64,000 bases of DNA, from NCBI RefSeq assembly GCF_004358095.2, contig NZ_SMZJ02000002.1, forward strand, positions 400,979-464,978, in the 5' to 3' direction. A model generated the notes under the pieces. That model was not told the origin of the DNA. It worked only from the letters and a program-made list of their open reading frames with translations, and made no database searches. The DNA is from Seonamhaeicola sediminis. Lineage in GTDB: Bacteria > Bacteroidota > Bacteroidia > Flavobacteriales > Flavobacteriaceae. Numbering within the stretch: the first letter of the stretch is position 1; every line of letters starts with the position of its first letter. Made by a program: the position numbers and the translations under genes. Below, in pieces: positions 44,405-52,756 of the stretch.

Positions 44405-46255
44405 ATGGGAGAATTTAATATAATACAACTAAAGAACAAAAAAGACAGAGCCAACTATATTTATCATTTACTAAATGATATTAAGGCACTGGATTTAATG
44501 ATTGAAAGAGGTTTAATAGAAGAAGGTTCTCTTAGGGTTGGAGCCGAACAGGAATTTTGTTTGGTAAATGAGCAATTTTTACCAGAGAATAAATCTTTAG
44601 AACTTCTGGAAGCTATTAATGATGAGCATTTTACTACCGAAATAGGCAACTATAACCTAGAAATTAACTTAGATGCTCAAGATTTAAAAGGCGCGTGTTT
44701 TTCAAAGATGTATAGTCAGTTGAAGTCATTACTAGAAAAAGCTGGAGAGGTAGCATCTAAAAAAGGAATTAGAATAATTTTAACAGGTATTTTACCTTCA
44801 TTAACTGTGAAAAACGCCGATGAGCAAAACATGACCGAAGTAGAGCGTTATGCCGTTTTAAACAATGCCTTAAAGAGTCACCGACGCCAAAACTTTGATA
44901 TTCATATTAAAGGGGTAGATGAGCTCAATTTGTTAAGTGATTCTGTTATGCTAGAAGGTTGTAACACCAGTTTCCAAATGCACTTACAAATGGGGCCAAA
45001 TAATTTTATAGACAATTATAATTGGGCTCAAGCCATTTCAGGCCCTATATTAAGTGCTTGTACCAATTCACCATTGTTATTTGGCCAGGAACTTTGGAGC
45101 GAAACAAGAATAGCCTTATTTACGCAAAGTGTTGATACCAGAGCTAATTCTTTTTTATTAAATGAAAAACAATCTAGAGTTAGTTTTGGTAACCGTTGGC
45201 AAACAGGATCTATAACAGATATTTTTAAGGACAACATTTCAAGATTTAGAAGCTTTATGACTACAGGTTTTATTAAAGACAGTATTGAAATGCTTAACAG
45301 AGGTGAAATACCTAAATTAAGAGCTTTAGGAATTCATAATAGCACGGTATACCCATGGAATAGAGTTTGTTATGGTGTTATGGATGGCAAGCCAAACTTG
45401 AGAATAGAGAATAGGTATATTCCGTCTGGACCAACTATAAAAGACGAAATAGCAAATCTTATGTTTTGGGTTGGTGTTATGCTTGGAAAACCTAAAAAAT
45501 ATGAAAACATCCATGAACAATGGGATTTTAAAGATGTTAAAACCAATTTCTTTAATGCCGCCCGATATGGTATGGCTACACAGTTTTATTGGGACGGAAA
45601 ATATGTTTCTAGTTTCGATTTAATTGTAAATGAACTATTGCCAATGGCTTATAAAGGTTTGTATAAAGTTGGTATTTCTCCTCAAGATGCAGAGTACTAT
45701 CTAAAAATTATTAAAAATAGAGTACATAATAATAATGGCTCTGAATGGTTAACTAGAAATTATAGGAATTTACTTAAAAACCACAAGCGTTATGAAGCTA
45801 TGCAAGTATTAACGGCTTGTATGTATGAAAAACAACAAAAAGGATATCCAGTGTCTACATGGGGTATGTTACACCATAGTACAGAATCTCGATTTAAAGA
45901 CCAGCGCGTTGTTAAACATATTATGAGTGCCGATATTTTTTCAGTTGGCAAAAAGGATAGCGTAGAATTGGTTTTAAATATTATGAAATGGAAGAATATT
46001 CATCATATGCCAGTTATTGACGGTGATAGAAAACTAATAGGCTTAATTAGTTGGAATGATGTTAAAAATTATTTAGATATACCAAAAAAATTAAACAGTA
46101 GTGTTGGTAGTGTTATGAAAACAGATATTATTACTACTGAAGAATATACGCCAGCAAAGGAGGCAAAAGATCTAATGGAACAACATGGGATAAGTAGTTT
46201 GCCAGTTGTTAATCAAGGAGAACTAATAGGTTTAATTACTTTAAATGATTTTTAA
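44405..46255 (+). CDS. GCS2-family (glutamate-cysteine ligase-like) protein fused to CBS domains
   Basis: A 616-residue cytoplasmic protein. Residues about 20-395 are a carboxylate-amine ligase of the GCS2/YbdK type: VGAEQEFCLVNEQ (metal and ATP site), EIGNYNLEINLDAQDLKG, HLQMGPNNFIDNYNWAQAIS, and NLRIENRYIPSGPT. After a helical linker, two CBS repeats occupy about 495-560 (HIMSADIFSVGKKDSVELVLNIMKWKNIHHMPVI) and 560-616 (VMKTDIITTEEYTPAKEAKDLM...GLITLNDF); the last ends abruptly at the stop. CBS pairs bind adenosyl nucleotides, suggesting control by energy state. Its substrate is unknown; glutamate-cysteine ligation is only one option. The stop overlaps the next gene. Confidence 0.85.
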   Translation: MGEFNIIQLKNKKDRANYIYHLLNDIKALDLMIERGLIEEGSLRVGAEQEFCLVNEQFLPENKSLELLEAINDEHFTTEIGNYNLEINLDAQDLKGACFSKMYSQLKSLLEKAGEVASKKGIRIILTGILPSLTVKNADEQNMTEVERYAVLNNALKSHRRQNFDIHIKGVDELNLLSDSVMLEGCNTSFQMHLQMGPNNFIDNYNWAQAISGPILSACTNSPLLFGQELWSETRIALFTQSVDTRANSFLLNEKQSRVSFGNRWQTGSITDIFKDNISRFRSFMTTGFIKDSIEMLNRGEIPKLRALGIHNSTVYPWNRVCYGVMDGKPNLRIENRYIPSGPTIKDEIANLMFWVGVMLGKPKKYENIHEQWDFKDVKTNFFNAARYGMATQFYWDGKYVSSFDLIVNELLPMAYKGLYKVGISPQDAEYYLKIIKNRVHNNNGSEWLTRNYRNLLKNHKRYEAMQVLTACMYEKQQKGYPVSTWGMLHHSTESRFKDQRVVKHIMSADIFSVGKKDSVELVLNIMKWKNIHHMPVIDGDRKLIGLISWNDVKNYLDIPKKLNSSVGSVMKTDIITTEEYTPAKEAKDLMEQHGISSLPVVNQGELIGLITLNDF

Positions 46256-47459
46256 TGGAATGTTAGAGGTTTATAGCAAAGCGCTGAATGAAACTATACA
46301 AGTTGAAAGATTTATAGGTAAGGTCCTAGGTGAAAACCCAGGACCTACATTTGTGATTTTCGCAGGAATTCATGGAAACGAAACTGCGGGTGTTTTTGCT
46401 GCTGAATCTATTTTAAAAACAATCAGTTCAAAAATTGTAAAAGGGACAATTTACGCCATCTCAGGAAACTTAAAAGCACTTAAAAACAATCAACGTTTTA
46501 TTTACAACGATTTAAATCGCCTTTGGACACCTGAAAATATAGTATCTATAAAACAAAAGACTCATTTAAACCCTGATGAAGAAGAACTTGTTGTTTTGTT
46601 AGATATTTTAAACAACATTTTAGAAACAGGAAATCCTCCTTTTTATTTTATTGATCTGCATACAACTTCTAGTAAAACACTACCATTTATTACCATTAAT
46701 GATGCCTTGATAAATAGAAAGTTTTCAAAGCATTTTCCAGTACCTATTGTGTTAGGTATAGAAGAATATTTAACGGGTCCTTTATTGAGTTATGTGAATC
46801 AATTAGGTTATGTGTCTTTAGGTTTTGAATCTGGTCAACATGACGAGTCACAAGCTGTTACTAATAGTGTTGCTTTTTTAAAAATGGCCTTGGTTATTGC
46901 TGGTGTATTGAGTAAGGATGACGTAAATGATTTTAACAATTGTTTTAACCAACTAAAAACCCAATCCATGAATCATCAAAGTTTTTTAGAGGTTATTCAT
47001 TTACACAAAATAGAAAAGGATGAACAATTTAAAATGTTAAATGGTTTTAAAAGTTTTCAGACTATAAAAAAAGGAGTTCCTTTAGCGGTTAGCAATGGCA
47101 CTAATGTGTTTTCAAAACGGAATGGAATTATTTTTATGCCATTATATCAAAAACAAGGTAGCGAAGGGTTTTTTATCATAAGAACTATTAAACCATTTTT
47201 TTTAAGGTTATCGGCATTTTTAAGACGAATAAGAGTAGATAACTTGCTTGTATTGTTACCCGGAATTTCATGGTTAAATAGAAAAGAAGGTACTTTAAAA
47301 GTAAACTTAAAAGTTACAAAGTTTTATGCCAAAGCCATTTTCCATTTGTTAGGTTACCGAAGCAGACATACAGACGAAACACATTTAAGGCTTAATAATA
47401 GAGAGCGAGTGGCTAAAACGGTAATGTATAAAAAAGAAAAATGGTATAGAAAGTTCTAA
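46245..47459 (+). CDS. Succinylglutamate desuccinylase/aspartoacylase (M14)-family zinc hydrolase
   Basis: A 404-residue protein with the M14 deacylase core at about 25-240: zinc ligands in FAGIHGNETAGVFAAE and IDLHTTSS, the Arg-rich NDLNRLW and the catalytic Glu in FESGQHDE. The C-terminal half (about 255-404) is basic and less conserved. Family enzymes remove acyl groups from amino acids. It starts 11 bases inside the preceding GCS2-CBS gene (an ATG at 46260, just past that stop, is the alternative start), so ligase and hydrolase are translationally coupled and may build and remove the same gamma-glutamyl or acyl amide; this pairing is inference. Confidence 0.86.
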   Translation: MIFNGMLEVYSKALNETIQVERFIGKVLGENPGPTFVIFAGIHGNETAGVFAAESILKTISSKIVKGTIYAISGNLKALKNNQRFIYNDLNRLWTPENIVSIKQKTHLNPDEEELVVLLDILNNILETGNPPFYFIDLHTTSSKTLPFITINDALINRKFSKHFPVPIVLGIEEYLTGPLLSYVNQLGYVSLGFESGQHDESQAVTNSVAFLKMALVIAGVLSKDDVNDFNNCFNQLKTQSMNHQSFLEVIHLHKIEKDEQFKMLNGFKSFQTIKKGVPLAVSNGTNVFSKRNGIIFMPLYQKQGSEGFFIIRTIKPFFLRLSAFLRRIRVDNLLVLLPGISWLNRKEGTLKVNLKVTKFYAKAIFHLLGYRSRHTDETHLRLNNRERVAKTVMYKKEKWYRKF

Positions 47460-47470
47460 AGTTTTTTTAA

Positions 47471-47932
47471 TTAGTTGTTATCGATAGTTTTTTCTTTTTT
47501 AAATAAGAGTGATATCCAGTAAACAGATATTGTTGAAATAGTTCCTAAGGCAATACCATAACTTAACCGCCAAAACCAACATATAGCGTCTTGTCCTCCC
47601 TGGAATGTTTCTTTTTCTGAGAACGAGAAAGAAAGGTTACCAGCAAACATATATGATATAGGAACCCAAAGTAATCCTAAAATGATAATAATTTTCAGAA
47701 ATAAGTAGAGAATCCTTTATAGACCATGTGATGGTTTTCTTAATTCTTTCACACCCCAGTAAACCGTTAATGGTAAAGATATCATTCCACTTCAAGTAAT
47801 GAAAGTCCCCAAAGGAATTGATTTTTCTTTATCAATGACTATGGTGAGTAAAGGTGACCCAGTAACTAAAAGAACAATAACAATCAGTGTTAAAACAAGA
47901 GCACAGTAAAAATATGTTTTTTGTTTATTCAT
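47471..47932 (-). pseudogene. Membrane-protein pseudogene with two in-frame stops
   Basis: Read on the minus strand from the ATG at 47932, a continuous 154-codon frame gives MNKQKTYFYCALVLTLIVIV at its start, and then at least three more hydrophobic segments, ending in a TAA at 47471-47473. It is broken by TGA at 47792-47794 (codon 47, between FIT and SGMISLPL) and TAA at 47717-47719 (codon 72, between SHGL and RILYLFLK). No frameshift is present. The two stops fit single-base changes of sense codons (for example TGG to TGA). I do not recognise the family; it resembles small four-helix inner-membrane proteins. It is a recent relic. Confidence 0.7.
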
Positions 47933-47999
47933 TTTTCAGTTACTATCTCGTATTTGTTTTAACCTTTTGTGAATTAGCACTTTATTTATTGAGACTTAC

Positions 48000-48093
48000 T
48001 CAACTGATTTCTAGATTAACTTTTGAAATATGATACTTAGGTTGTGTATTTATACCTAATACCCAAAGCATTAATAAAATTAAAATTTTTCAT
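48000..48093 (-). pseudogene. Short relic of a secreted protein with a frameshifted signal peptide
   Basis: From an ATG at 48091-48093, adding one base after the second codon gives a good signal-peptide-like frame, ILILLMLWVLGINTQPKYHI, then SKVNLEIS and a TGA at 48000-48002. Without the added base the frame closes after 18 codons. Very short; it could also be chance in AT-rich DNA. The rest of the 47933-48159 gap shows nothing recognisable. Confidence 0.25.
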
Positions 48094-48159
48094 ATTTATT
48101 TATAATCTAAATTTAGATAGTTTGTTATAAATATAAGTATGAAATCATGGTTAATAGCG

Positions 48160-48783
48160 TTAATTTTTTAGTCCAATAAACCTTATAACTGAGCCTTTTC
48201 CATTATGGTAAATCCCTTCATTTAATTCAATTTCTATCTCCTCAAGTTTAAGTATTTTGTAGTTTTCAAAGTCTGATTTTAATTCTTCGATTGAAAACAA
48301 TAAATCTATGTCTGGAGGGCCACCAACTTTTGGATTATCTTTTCTATATTTCATATGATTTTTCCCAAATGCTTCAAAAATTAATATTCCACCTTTCTTC
48401 AAACTTGTATTAAGTAATTTATGGTATTCAGATTTAATATTAGCAGGAAAATGGGCATAAATGAGAGCAATAGCATCAAAAGGCTTATTTTCAAAACTCA
48501 ATTTAGGTAATTCGCCAACCTTATAATCAATTAAAACATTGTTTGTTTTTGCAAGTTTGATAGCTTTGTTTTTACCTTCTTCACTTATATCAAAAGCACT
48601 AACAGTCCATCCGTTTTTTGCAGCATAAACAGCATTTCTGCCTTCTCCTTCTGCTCCAAACAGAATGGTGCCAGATTTTAATTTTTGAATCTGTTCTTTC
48701 AGAAACATATTTGGCTCTGTGCCATAAGCATATTTCTTTTTTTTATATCTATCATTCCATCTTTCTATCCAGGCATCTGTCAT
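48160..48783 (-). CDS. Class I SAM-dependent methyltransferase (TehB/TPMT-like)
   Basis: A 207-residue cytoplasmic methyltransferase. The start [24 protein letters not shown] is that of the TehB/thiopurine-methyltransferase-like group, with the SAM-binding motif [21 protein letters not shown] and acidic motif [10 protein letters not shown]. Later strands [14 protein letters not shown] and [11 protein letters not shown] follow. Substrate unknown; this group acts on small molecules such as thiols, selenium or tellurium species. It ends the minus-strand run before the pseudogenes and has a 27-base gap to the dehydrogenase gene upstream. Confidence 0.88.
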   Translation of the reverse strand: MTDAWIERWNDRYKKKKYAYGTEPNMFLKEQIQKLKSGTILFGAEGEGRNAVYAAKNGWTVSAFDISEEGKNKAIKLAKTNNVLIDYKVGELPKLSFENKPFDAIALIYAHFPANIKSEYHKLLNTSLKKGGILIFEAFGKNHMKYRKDNPKVGGPPDIDLLFSIEELKSDFENYKILKLEEIEIELNEGIYHNGKGSVIRFIGLKN

Positions 48784-48810
48784 TTCTTTTGCTTTTGTAG
48801 TTTTAATTAG

Positions 48811-49827
48811 TTATTGTTCTTTTAATATAGAAAGTACTTTTTGCCAAATTTCTGCATTGACATTCATTCCATCTTTTATATTGTGTTTCATAGCATTTAA
48901 TGATCGCTCTCCTGGGTAATAAGTCATTTTACCATCTTTATTTGGTGCAGTATCATGTGTGTAATTAATTATTTCATTTAAGAGTGTCTGTTGTAATGCT
49001 TTGTCAGGAAATATCTCAGGATAAATACAAAGGTATATTTGTGAAATGGCTGTTTCATACTCACTTAACCCAATTTTGTAAGTAGAATTACCGGCTGATA
49101 ACAACGTGGCTATCATATCTAGAACTATTGAAAACGCCGATCCTTTCCAGTATCCAACAGGAAGCCCTTTTTCTGTTTTAAGAATTTTTTCGGGGTTACG
49201 TGATAGGTTGTGATCTTCGTCCCAACCTCCAAGATAAGGCAGTTGTTCTCCCTTTAATTTATAGTCATTTATTTTACCAAAAGAAAATTGAGAAAGGGCC
49301 ATATCTAATACAATATGCCCTTCTTTTCTTGGAATAGATACTACAAAAGGATTATTTCCTATGCGGTTTTCCTTTCCTCCCCATGCTGGCATATTAGGTT
49401 TTGTATTTGTAAAAAGAATAGCAATACAGTTTTCGTTTGCAGCTTGCCAGCCATAATAACCACCCCTCATCCAATGATTGGTATTTCTAAGCGCAACAAG
49501 TCCCATTCCTCCTTTTTTTGCTAAGGCTATAGCTCTATTAGTACATGTTACAGCATTAATAATTCCAGACCCTTGATTTCCATCCCATCTTTCTATATTC
49601 CCAAATGCTTCTACTTTTTTTGCTTCTTTATCAATTTTTACGATGCCTTTTTTTACAGTTTCAATGAAATAGGGTACGCGGTTAATTCCATGAGAGTTTA
49701 TCCCGTACAACGTATTTTGTGTAAAAACATCTGCTAGGAGATTAGCTTTACTTTCTGTAAATTCATACTTTTTAAAGAGTGCATAAAGCACATCTTTCAT
49801 TTCCTGGGAAGTGATTGTAAGCATCAT
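48811..49827 (-). CDS. Ldh-family (type 2 malate/L-lactate dehydrogenase-like) oxidoreductase
   Basis: A 338-residue NAD(P)-dependent oxidoreductase of the YlbC/ComC/2,3-diketogulonate reductase family: NTLYGINSHGINRVPYFIE near the N-terminus carries the catalytic His; RNTNHWMRGGYYGWQAANENC, NTKPNMPAWGGKENRIGNNPF (cofactor loop) and VLDMALSQFSFGKI follow. Members reduce 2-keto acids such as diketogulonate, ureidoglycolate or malate; the substrate here is undecided. It lies between the methyltransferase and aldo/keto reductase genes, all on the minus strand, and may form a small oxidoreductase operon with them and the FMN enzyme at 51023. Confidence 0.9.
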   Translation of the reverse strand: MMLTITSQEMKDVLYALFKKYEFTESKANLLADVFTQNTLYGINSHGINRVPYFIETVKKGIVKIDKEAKKVEAFGNIERWDGNQGSGIINAVTCTNRAIALAKKGGMGLVALRNTNHWMRGGYYGWQAANENCIAILFTNTKPNMPAWGGKENRIGNNPFVVSIPRKEGHIVLDMALSQFSFGKINDYKLKGEQLPYLGGWDEDHNLSRNPEKILKTEKGLPVGYWKGSAFSIVLDMIATLLSAGNSTYKIGLSEYETAISQIYLCIYPEIFPDKALQQTLLNEIINYTHDTAPNKDGKMTYYPGERSLNAMKHNIKDGMNVNAEIWQKVLSILKEQ

Positions 49828-49878
49828 ATAGTATTTAGAATGGACAAATAAGTGTAAAAAGATAAGTAATATCTTTTA

Positions 49879-50862
49879 TTAATAAACACCTCTAATATGA
49901 CTATGAATATTGATATGATAAAAGTCTTCTAGTTGTTTCATGAGTTGGGTAGAAAGCGAGGGTAAATTACTGATTTTAGAATTTTCTATAACTTGTTTTA
50001 TTGAACTTGCTCCTGGAATAACGGTTGTTACTTCTTTATGATCTAATATCCAACGTAGAGACATTTCAACAATAGATAAATTTTCTGGACAAAGTGATTT
50101 TAATTCATTTGATAGTTTTACCCCAGTTTTGAAAGGAAGACCAGCAAAGGTTTCACCTACATTAAAAGCTTCTCCATTTTTATTGAAATTTCTATGGTCA
50201 TTTTCAGGAAACTGAGTTTGTGTTGTAAATTTACCAGACAGTAACCCGCTTGCTAGAGGTAAACGAACAATAATTCCTATTCCCTTTTTGTAGGCAAATG
50301 GGAGTAATTCATGAGTTAATTTTTGTCTAAAAATATTGTAAATGACCTGTAACGATTGTAGTCCTTCTTGTTCCAGGCATAATAAACCTTCTTCAACACT
50401 CTCAACACTGGCGCCAAAATGAGCTATTTGGCCTTCGCTTTTTAGGGCTCTTAGCCAATCAAAAATAGCGCCTTTTTTTAACTCTTCTATAGGTATGCAA
50501 TGTAATTGCAATAGGTCTATACAGTCTTTGTTAAGGCGTTTTCTAGAATTATCAACCGATTTTCTTAGTGCTTGTTCACTGTAATTAGTTGGAAACACAT
50601 CAGCACTACGGCCAAACTTTGTAGCAACTTTAACATCTGCCTTTGATTGTTTAATAAATTCACCAATTAATTTTTCACTTCTACCACTCCCGTAAACATC
50701 AGCAGTATCAAAAAAATTAACACCATTATTAAGGGCTTCTTCAAGAATTTTCTTCGCTAGGCTTTTATTTATTTTATCTCCCCAGTCCCCACCTAATTGC
50801 CAGCAACCAAGGCCTATTTCACTAGTTCGAAATCCATTATTTCCTAAAATTCTTTGTTTCAT
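49879..50862 (-). CDS. Aldo/keto reductase
   Basis: A 327-residue TIM-barrel NADPH-dependent reductase. MKQRILGNNGFRTSEIGLGCW is the standard family start and decides the ATG at 50862, although the frame is open to an ATG at 50922. Catalytic residues: Asp/Tyr in FFDTADVYGSGRSE, Lys in VKVATKFG, and His in LLQLHCIP. The end (VTTVIPGASSIKQVIENSK) binds NADPH. It resembles the group that acts on sugars, aldehydes or quinones; substrate unknown. Just upstream (50953-50974) is a perfect palindrome that may be its operator. Confidence 0.9.
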   Translation of the reverse strand: MKQRILGNNGFRTSEIGLGCWQLGGDWGDKINKSLAKKILEEALNNGVNFFDTADVYGSGRSEKLIGEFIKQSKADVKVATKFGRSADVFPTNYSEQALRKSVDNSRKRLNKDCIDLLQLHCIPIEELKKGAIFDWLRALKSEGQIAHFGASVESVEEGLLCLEQEGLQSLQVIYNIFRQKLTHELLPFAYKKGIGIIVRLPLASGLLSGKFTTQTQFPENDHRNFNKNGEAFNVGETFAGLPFKTGVKLSNELKSLCPENLSIVEMSLRWILDHKEVTTVIPGASSIKQVIENSKISNLPSLSTQLMKQLEDFYHINIHSHIRGVY

Positions 50863-50952
50863 ATCTATATTTATTAGATGAGTACTAACGATAAGCACTT
50901 TAAGATTGGCATTAAACAGCAAGCAACTTACAAAAAAACAAAAGCAACCTTA

Positions 50953-50974
50953 TGAAAATCATCGATGATTTTCA
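50953..50974. promoter_or_regulatory. 22-base perfect palindrome upstream of the aldo/keto reductase
   Basis: The sequence centred on ATCATCGATGAT is identical to its own reverse complement over 22 bases, in the intergenic space between the lactate-dehydrogenase-like gene and the reductase. There is no T tract on either side, so it does not look like a terminator. Palindromic symmetry without a loop is usual for a dimeric repressor site; inference. Confidence 0.4.
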
Positions 50975-51022
50975 GGAAGAATTGCGAAGAAAGTATAATC
51001 ACTAACTTTAGTTAGAGCATTT

Positions 51023-52168
51023 TTATAATTTGTAATCAGGGAAGTTTTTTATCTTCTCGCAACTTACTTGTTCCATAACCTGACCAAGTTGTCTTTTTAA
51101 AATGTTAATGGTATGGTCTCCTCCTTGTTTTCCTAAAGCGGCCACGCCATACATAAAAGATCGACCTAAAAAGGTGAAATCAGCACCAGAAGCCATAGTT
51201 GCTGCAATATCTGGACCAGTGCGAATACCACTATCCATCATTACAGTAATTTTATCTTTATATTTTTGGGCAATATGGGTGAGTGGTTTTATGGTAGATT
51301 CTCCTCTATCTAATTGTCTTCCGCCATGATTAGAGACTATAATTCCGTCTAAACCTAAGGCTATAGCTTTTTCTACATCCTCATCGTTGGTTACACCTTT
51401 AATGACTAATTTACCTTTCCATTTATCTCTTATTGGTTTAATACGTTCTGGATTTAACCGCCCATTAAAGGTTTTATTCATAAACAAACCTAAATGTTTT
51501 AAACTTAAGCCTTTTGGCAGGTAGGGTTTTAATGTCTTAAACTCAGGTTGACCAGCCATTAATGTATTGAGCGCCCATGTAGGTCTAGAAAGAATTTGAA
51601 GCATATTTTGAACCGTCATTTTTGGAGGAATAGAAAGACCATTTATAATTTCTTTAGAGCGGTAGCCAAAGGTAGGTGTGTCAGATAATAATACTAAAGT
51701 GGGATAATTAGCATCTGCTGCTCTCTGTATAATATTATTTCTTAGTTCAGCTTCTACAGGATAATAAAGTTGAAACCAAGCATTACCTTCAGTAATATCA
51801 GCAATAGTTTCAATACTAGCAGTACCTACAGTACTTAGAATAAAAGGAATGTTATGCTCAAAAGCAGCTTTAGCTAAAATCTCTGAAGCTTTTGGCCACA
51901 TTAAACCTTGTAAACCAATGGGAGCAATTCCAAACGGAGCACTGTATGTTTTATCAAATAATGTAGTTTCTAATGATGCTCCTTTGTAGTCTCTTAAATA
52001 GTATGGTTTTAGCTGAACATCTCTAATTTCTTTAGTGTTTCTGTGTAAATTGATTTCAGAATTACAACCGCCATCTAAATATTCAAAAGCAAATTTGGGG
52101 ATTCTTTTTTTGGCACGTTCTCGTAAATATGGAATATCTGGATATTTTGAATTGAAATTTTCATTCAT
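51023..52168 (-). CDS. FMN-dependent alpha-hydroxy-acid dehydrogenase (L-lactate dehydrogenase-type)
   Basis: A 381-residue TIM-barrel flavoprotein of the LldD/glycolate oxidase family. It has IPKFAFEYLDGGCNSEINLHRN near the start, the FMN-binding APIGLQGLMWP, LSTVGTASIE and QLYYP segments, Lys in LVIKGVTNDED, and the catalytic His/Arg signature SNHGGRQLDRG followed by DSGIRTGPDIA. It oxidises L-lactate (or a similar 2-hydroxy acid) to the keto acid, passing electrons to the quinone pool. Its neighbours are other 2-hydroxy/keto acid enzymes. Alternative substrates such as mandelate or glycolate cannot be excluded. Confidence 0.92.
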   Translation of the reverse strand: MNENFNSKYPDIPYLRERAKKRIPKFAFEYLDGGCNSEINLHRNTKEIRDVQLKPYYLRDYKGASLETTLFDKTYSAPFGIAPIGLQGLMWPKASEILAKAAFEHNIPFILSTVGTASIETIADITEGNAWFQLYYPVEAELRNNIIQRAADANYPTLVLLSDTPTFGYRSKEIINGLSIPPKMTVQNMLQILSRPTWALNTLMAGQPEFKTLKPYLPKGLSLKHLGLFMNKTFNGRLNPERIKPIRDKWKGKLVIKGVTNDEDVEKAIALGLDGIIVSNHGGRQLDRGESTIKPLTHIAQKYKDKITVMMDSGIRTGPDIAATMASGADFTFLGRSFMYGVAALGKQGGDHTINILKRQLGQVMEQVSCEKIKNFPDYKL

Positions 52169-52406
52169 CTTTTTCTTTTTTTGGTAAAAGTTTTCCTAAG
52201 GGATTTTTCTTGTCAAAAATAAGGAAATTAAAAACAATTTATTGTTTGCGAATATTATGAGATAATAATTTTGAAAGAATTATTTAATCTATTGTAGGGA
52301 ACTGTGTTTTAATCAAACAAATTTAAAAATTATACTTTTCACAAATAGCGGAGTATTTTTTATCCATTCAGATTTTTATTCCGTTTGAAATCAATTCCTT
52401 TTCTTA

Positions 52407-52715
52407 TTAATTAGGCGTTATAAGCACTCCGTATGTCGTGAGTCCCTTTTGGTAAATCAGGGTTATTAAAATTCTATCAGTGTGCGATATCAAGCCTATA
52501 ACTATAGCTAAACTGAATGGAACTCCTGTAAGGTTAAACTCTATTAACGATGTAAAAGCTATTAATAAAGTAATTCCCCAAAGTTTTGAAAGAAAAGCGT
52601 ATGTACAAGTTTCCCTTTTTATTTTCACTAATGGTTGAATTAGTAATTTACAAAATAAAATTGGTGATAGATTTTGCGATGATTTTTTTGTAATGATTTT
52701 AGAACCTGAAGCCAA
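52407..52715 (-). pseudogene. C-terminal remnant of a CDP-alcohol phosphatidyltransferase
   Basis: An open frame of 102 codons with only a TTG to start it. Its middle (FLSKLWGITLLIAFTSLIEF, then TGVPFSLAIVIGLISHTDRILI) reads like the last two helices of CDP-alcohol phosphatidyltransferases, whose usual form has RKTYTFFAKLWG and GLISHxDVILI. The catalytic CDP-OH P motif DGxxAR, which lies further N-terminal, is absent, and there is a stop codon nine codons upstream of the TTG, so only a 3' relic is left. The remaining gap (52169-52406) shows nothing I can identify. Confidence 0.45.
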
Positions 52716-52756
52716 ATTTTTAAGACAATTATATGTTGATTATTTTGACACCCTTT

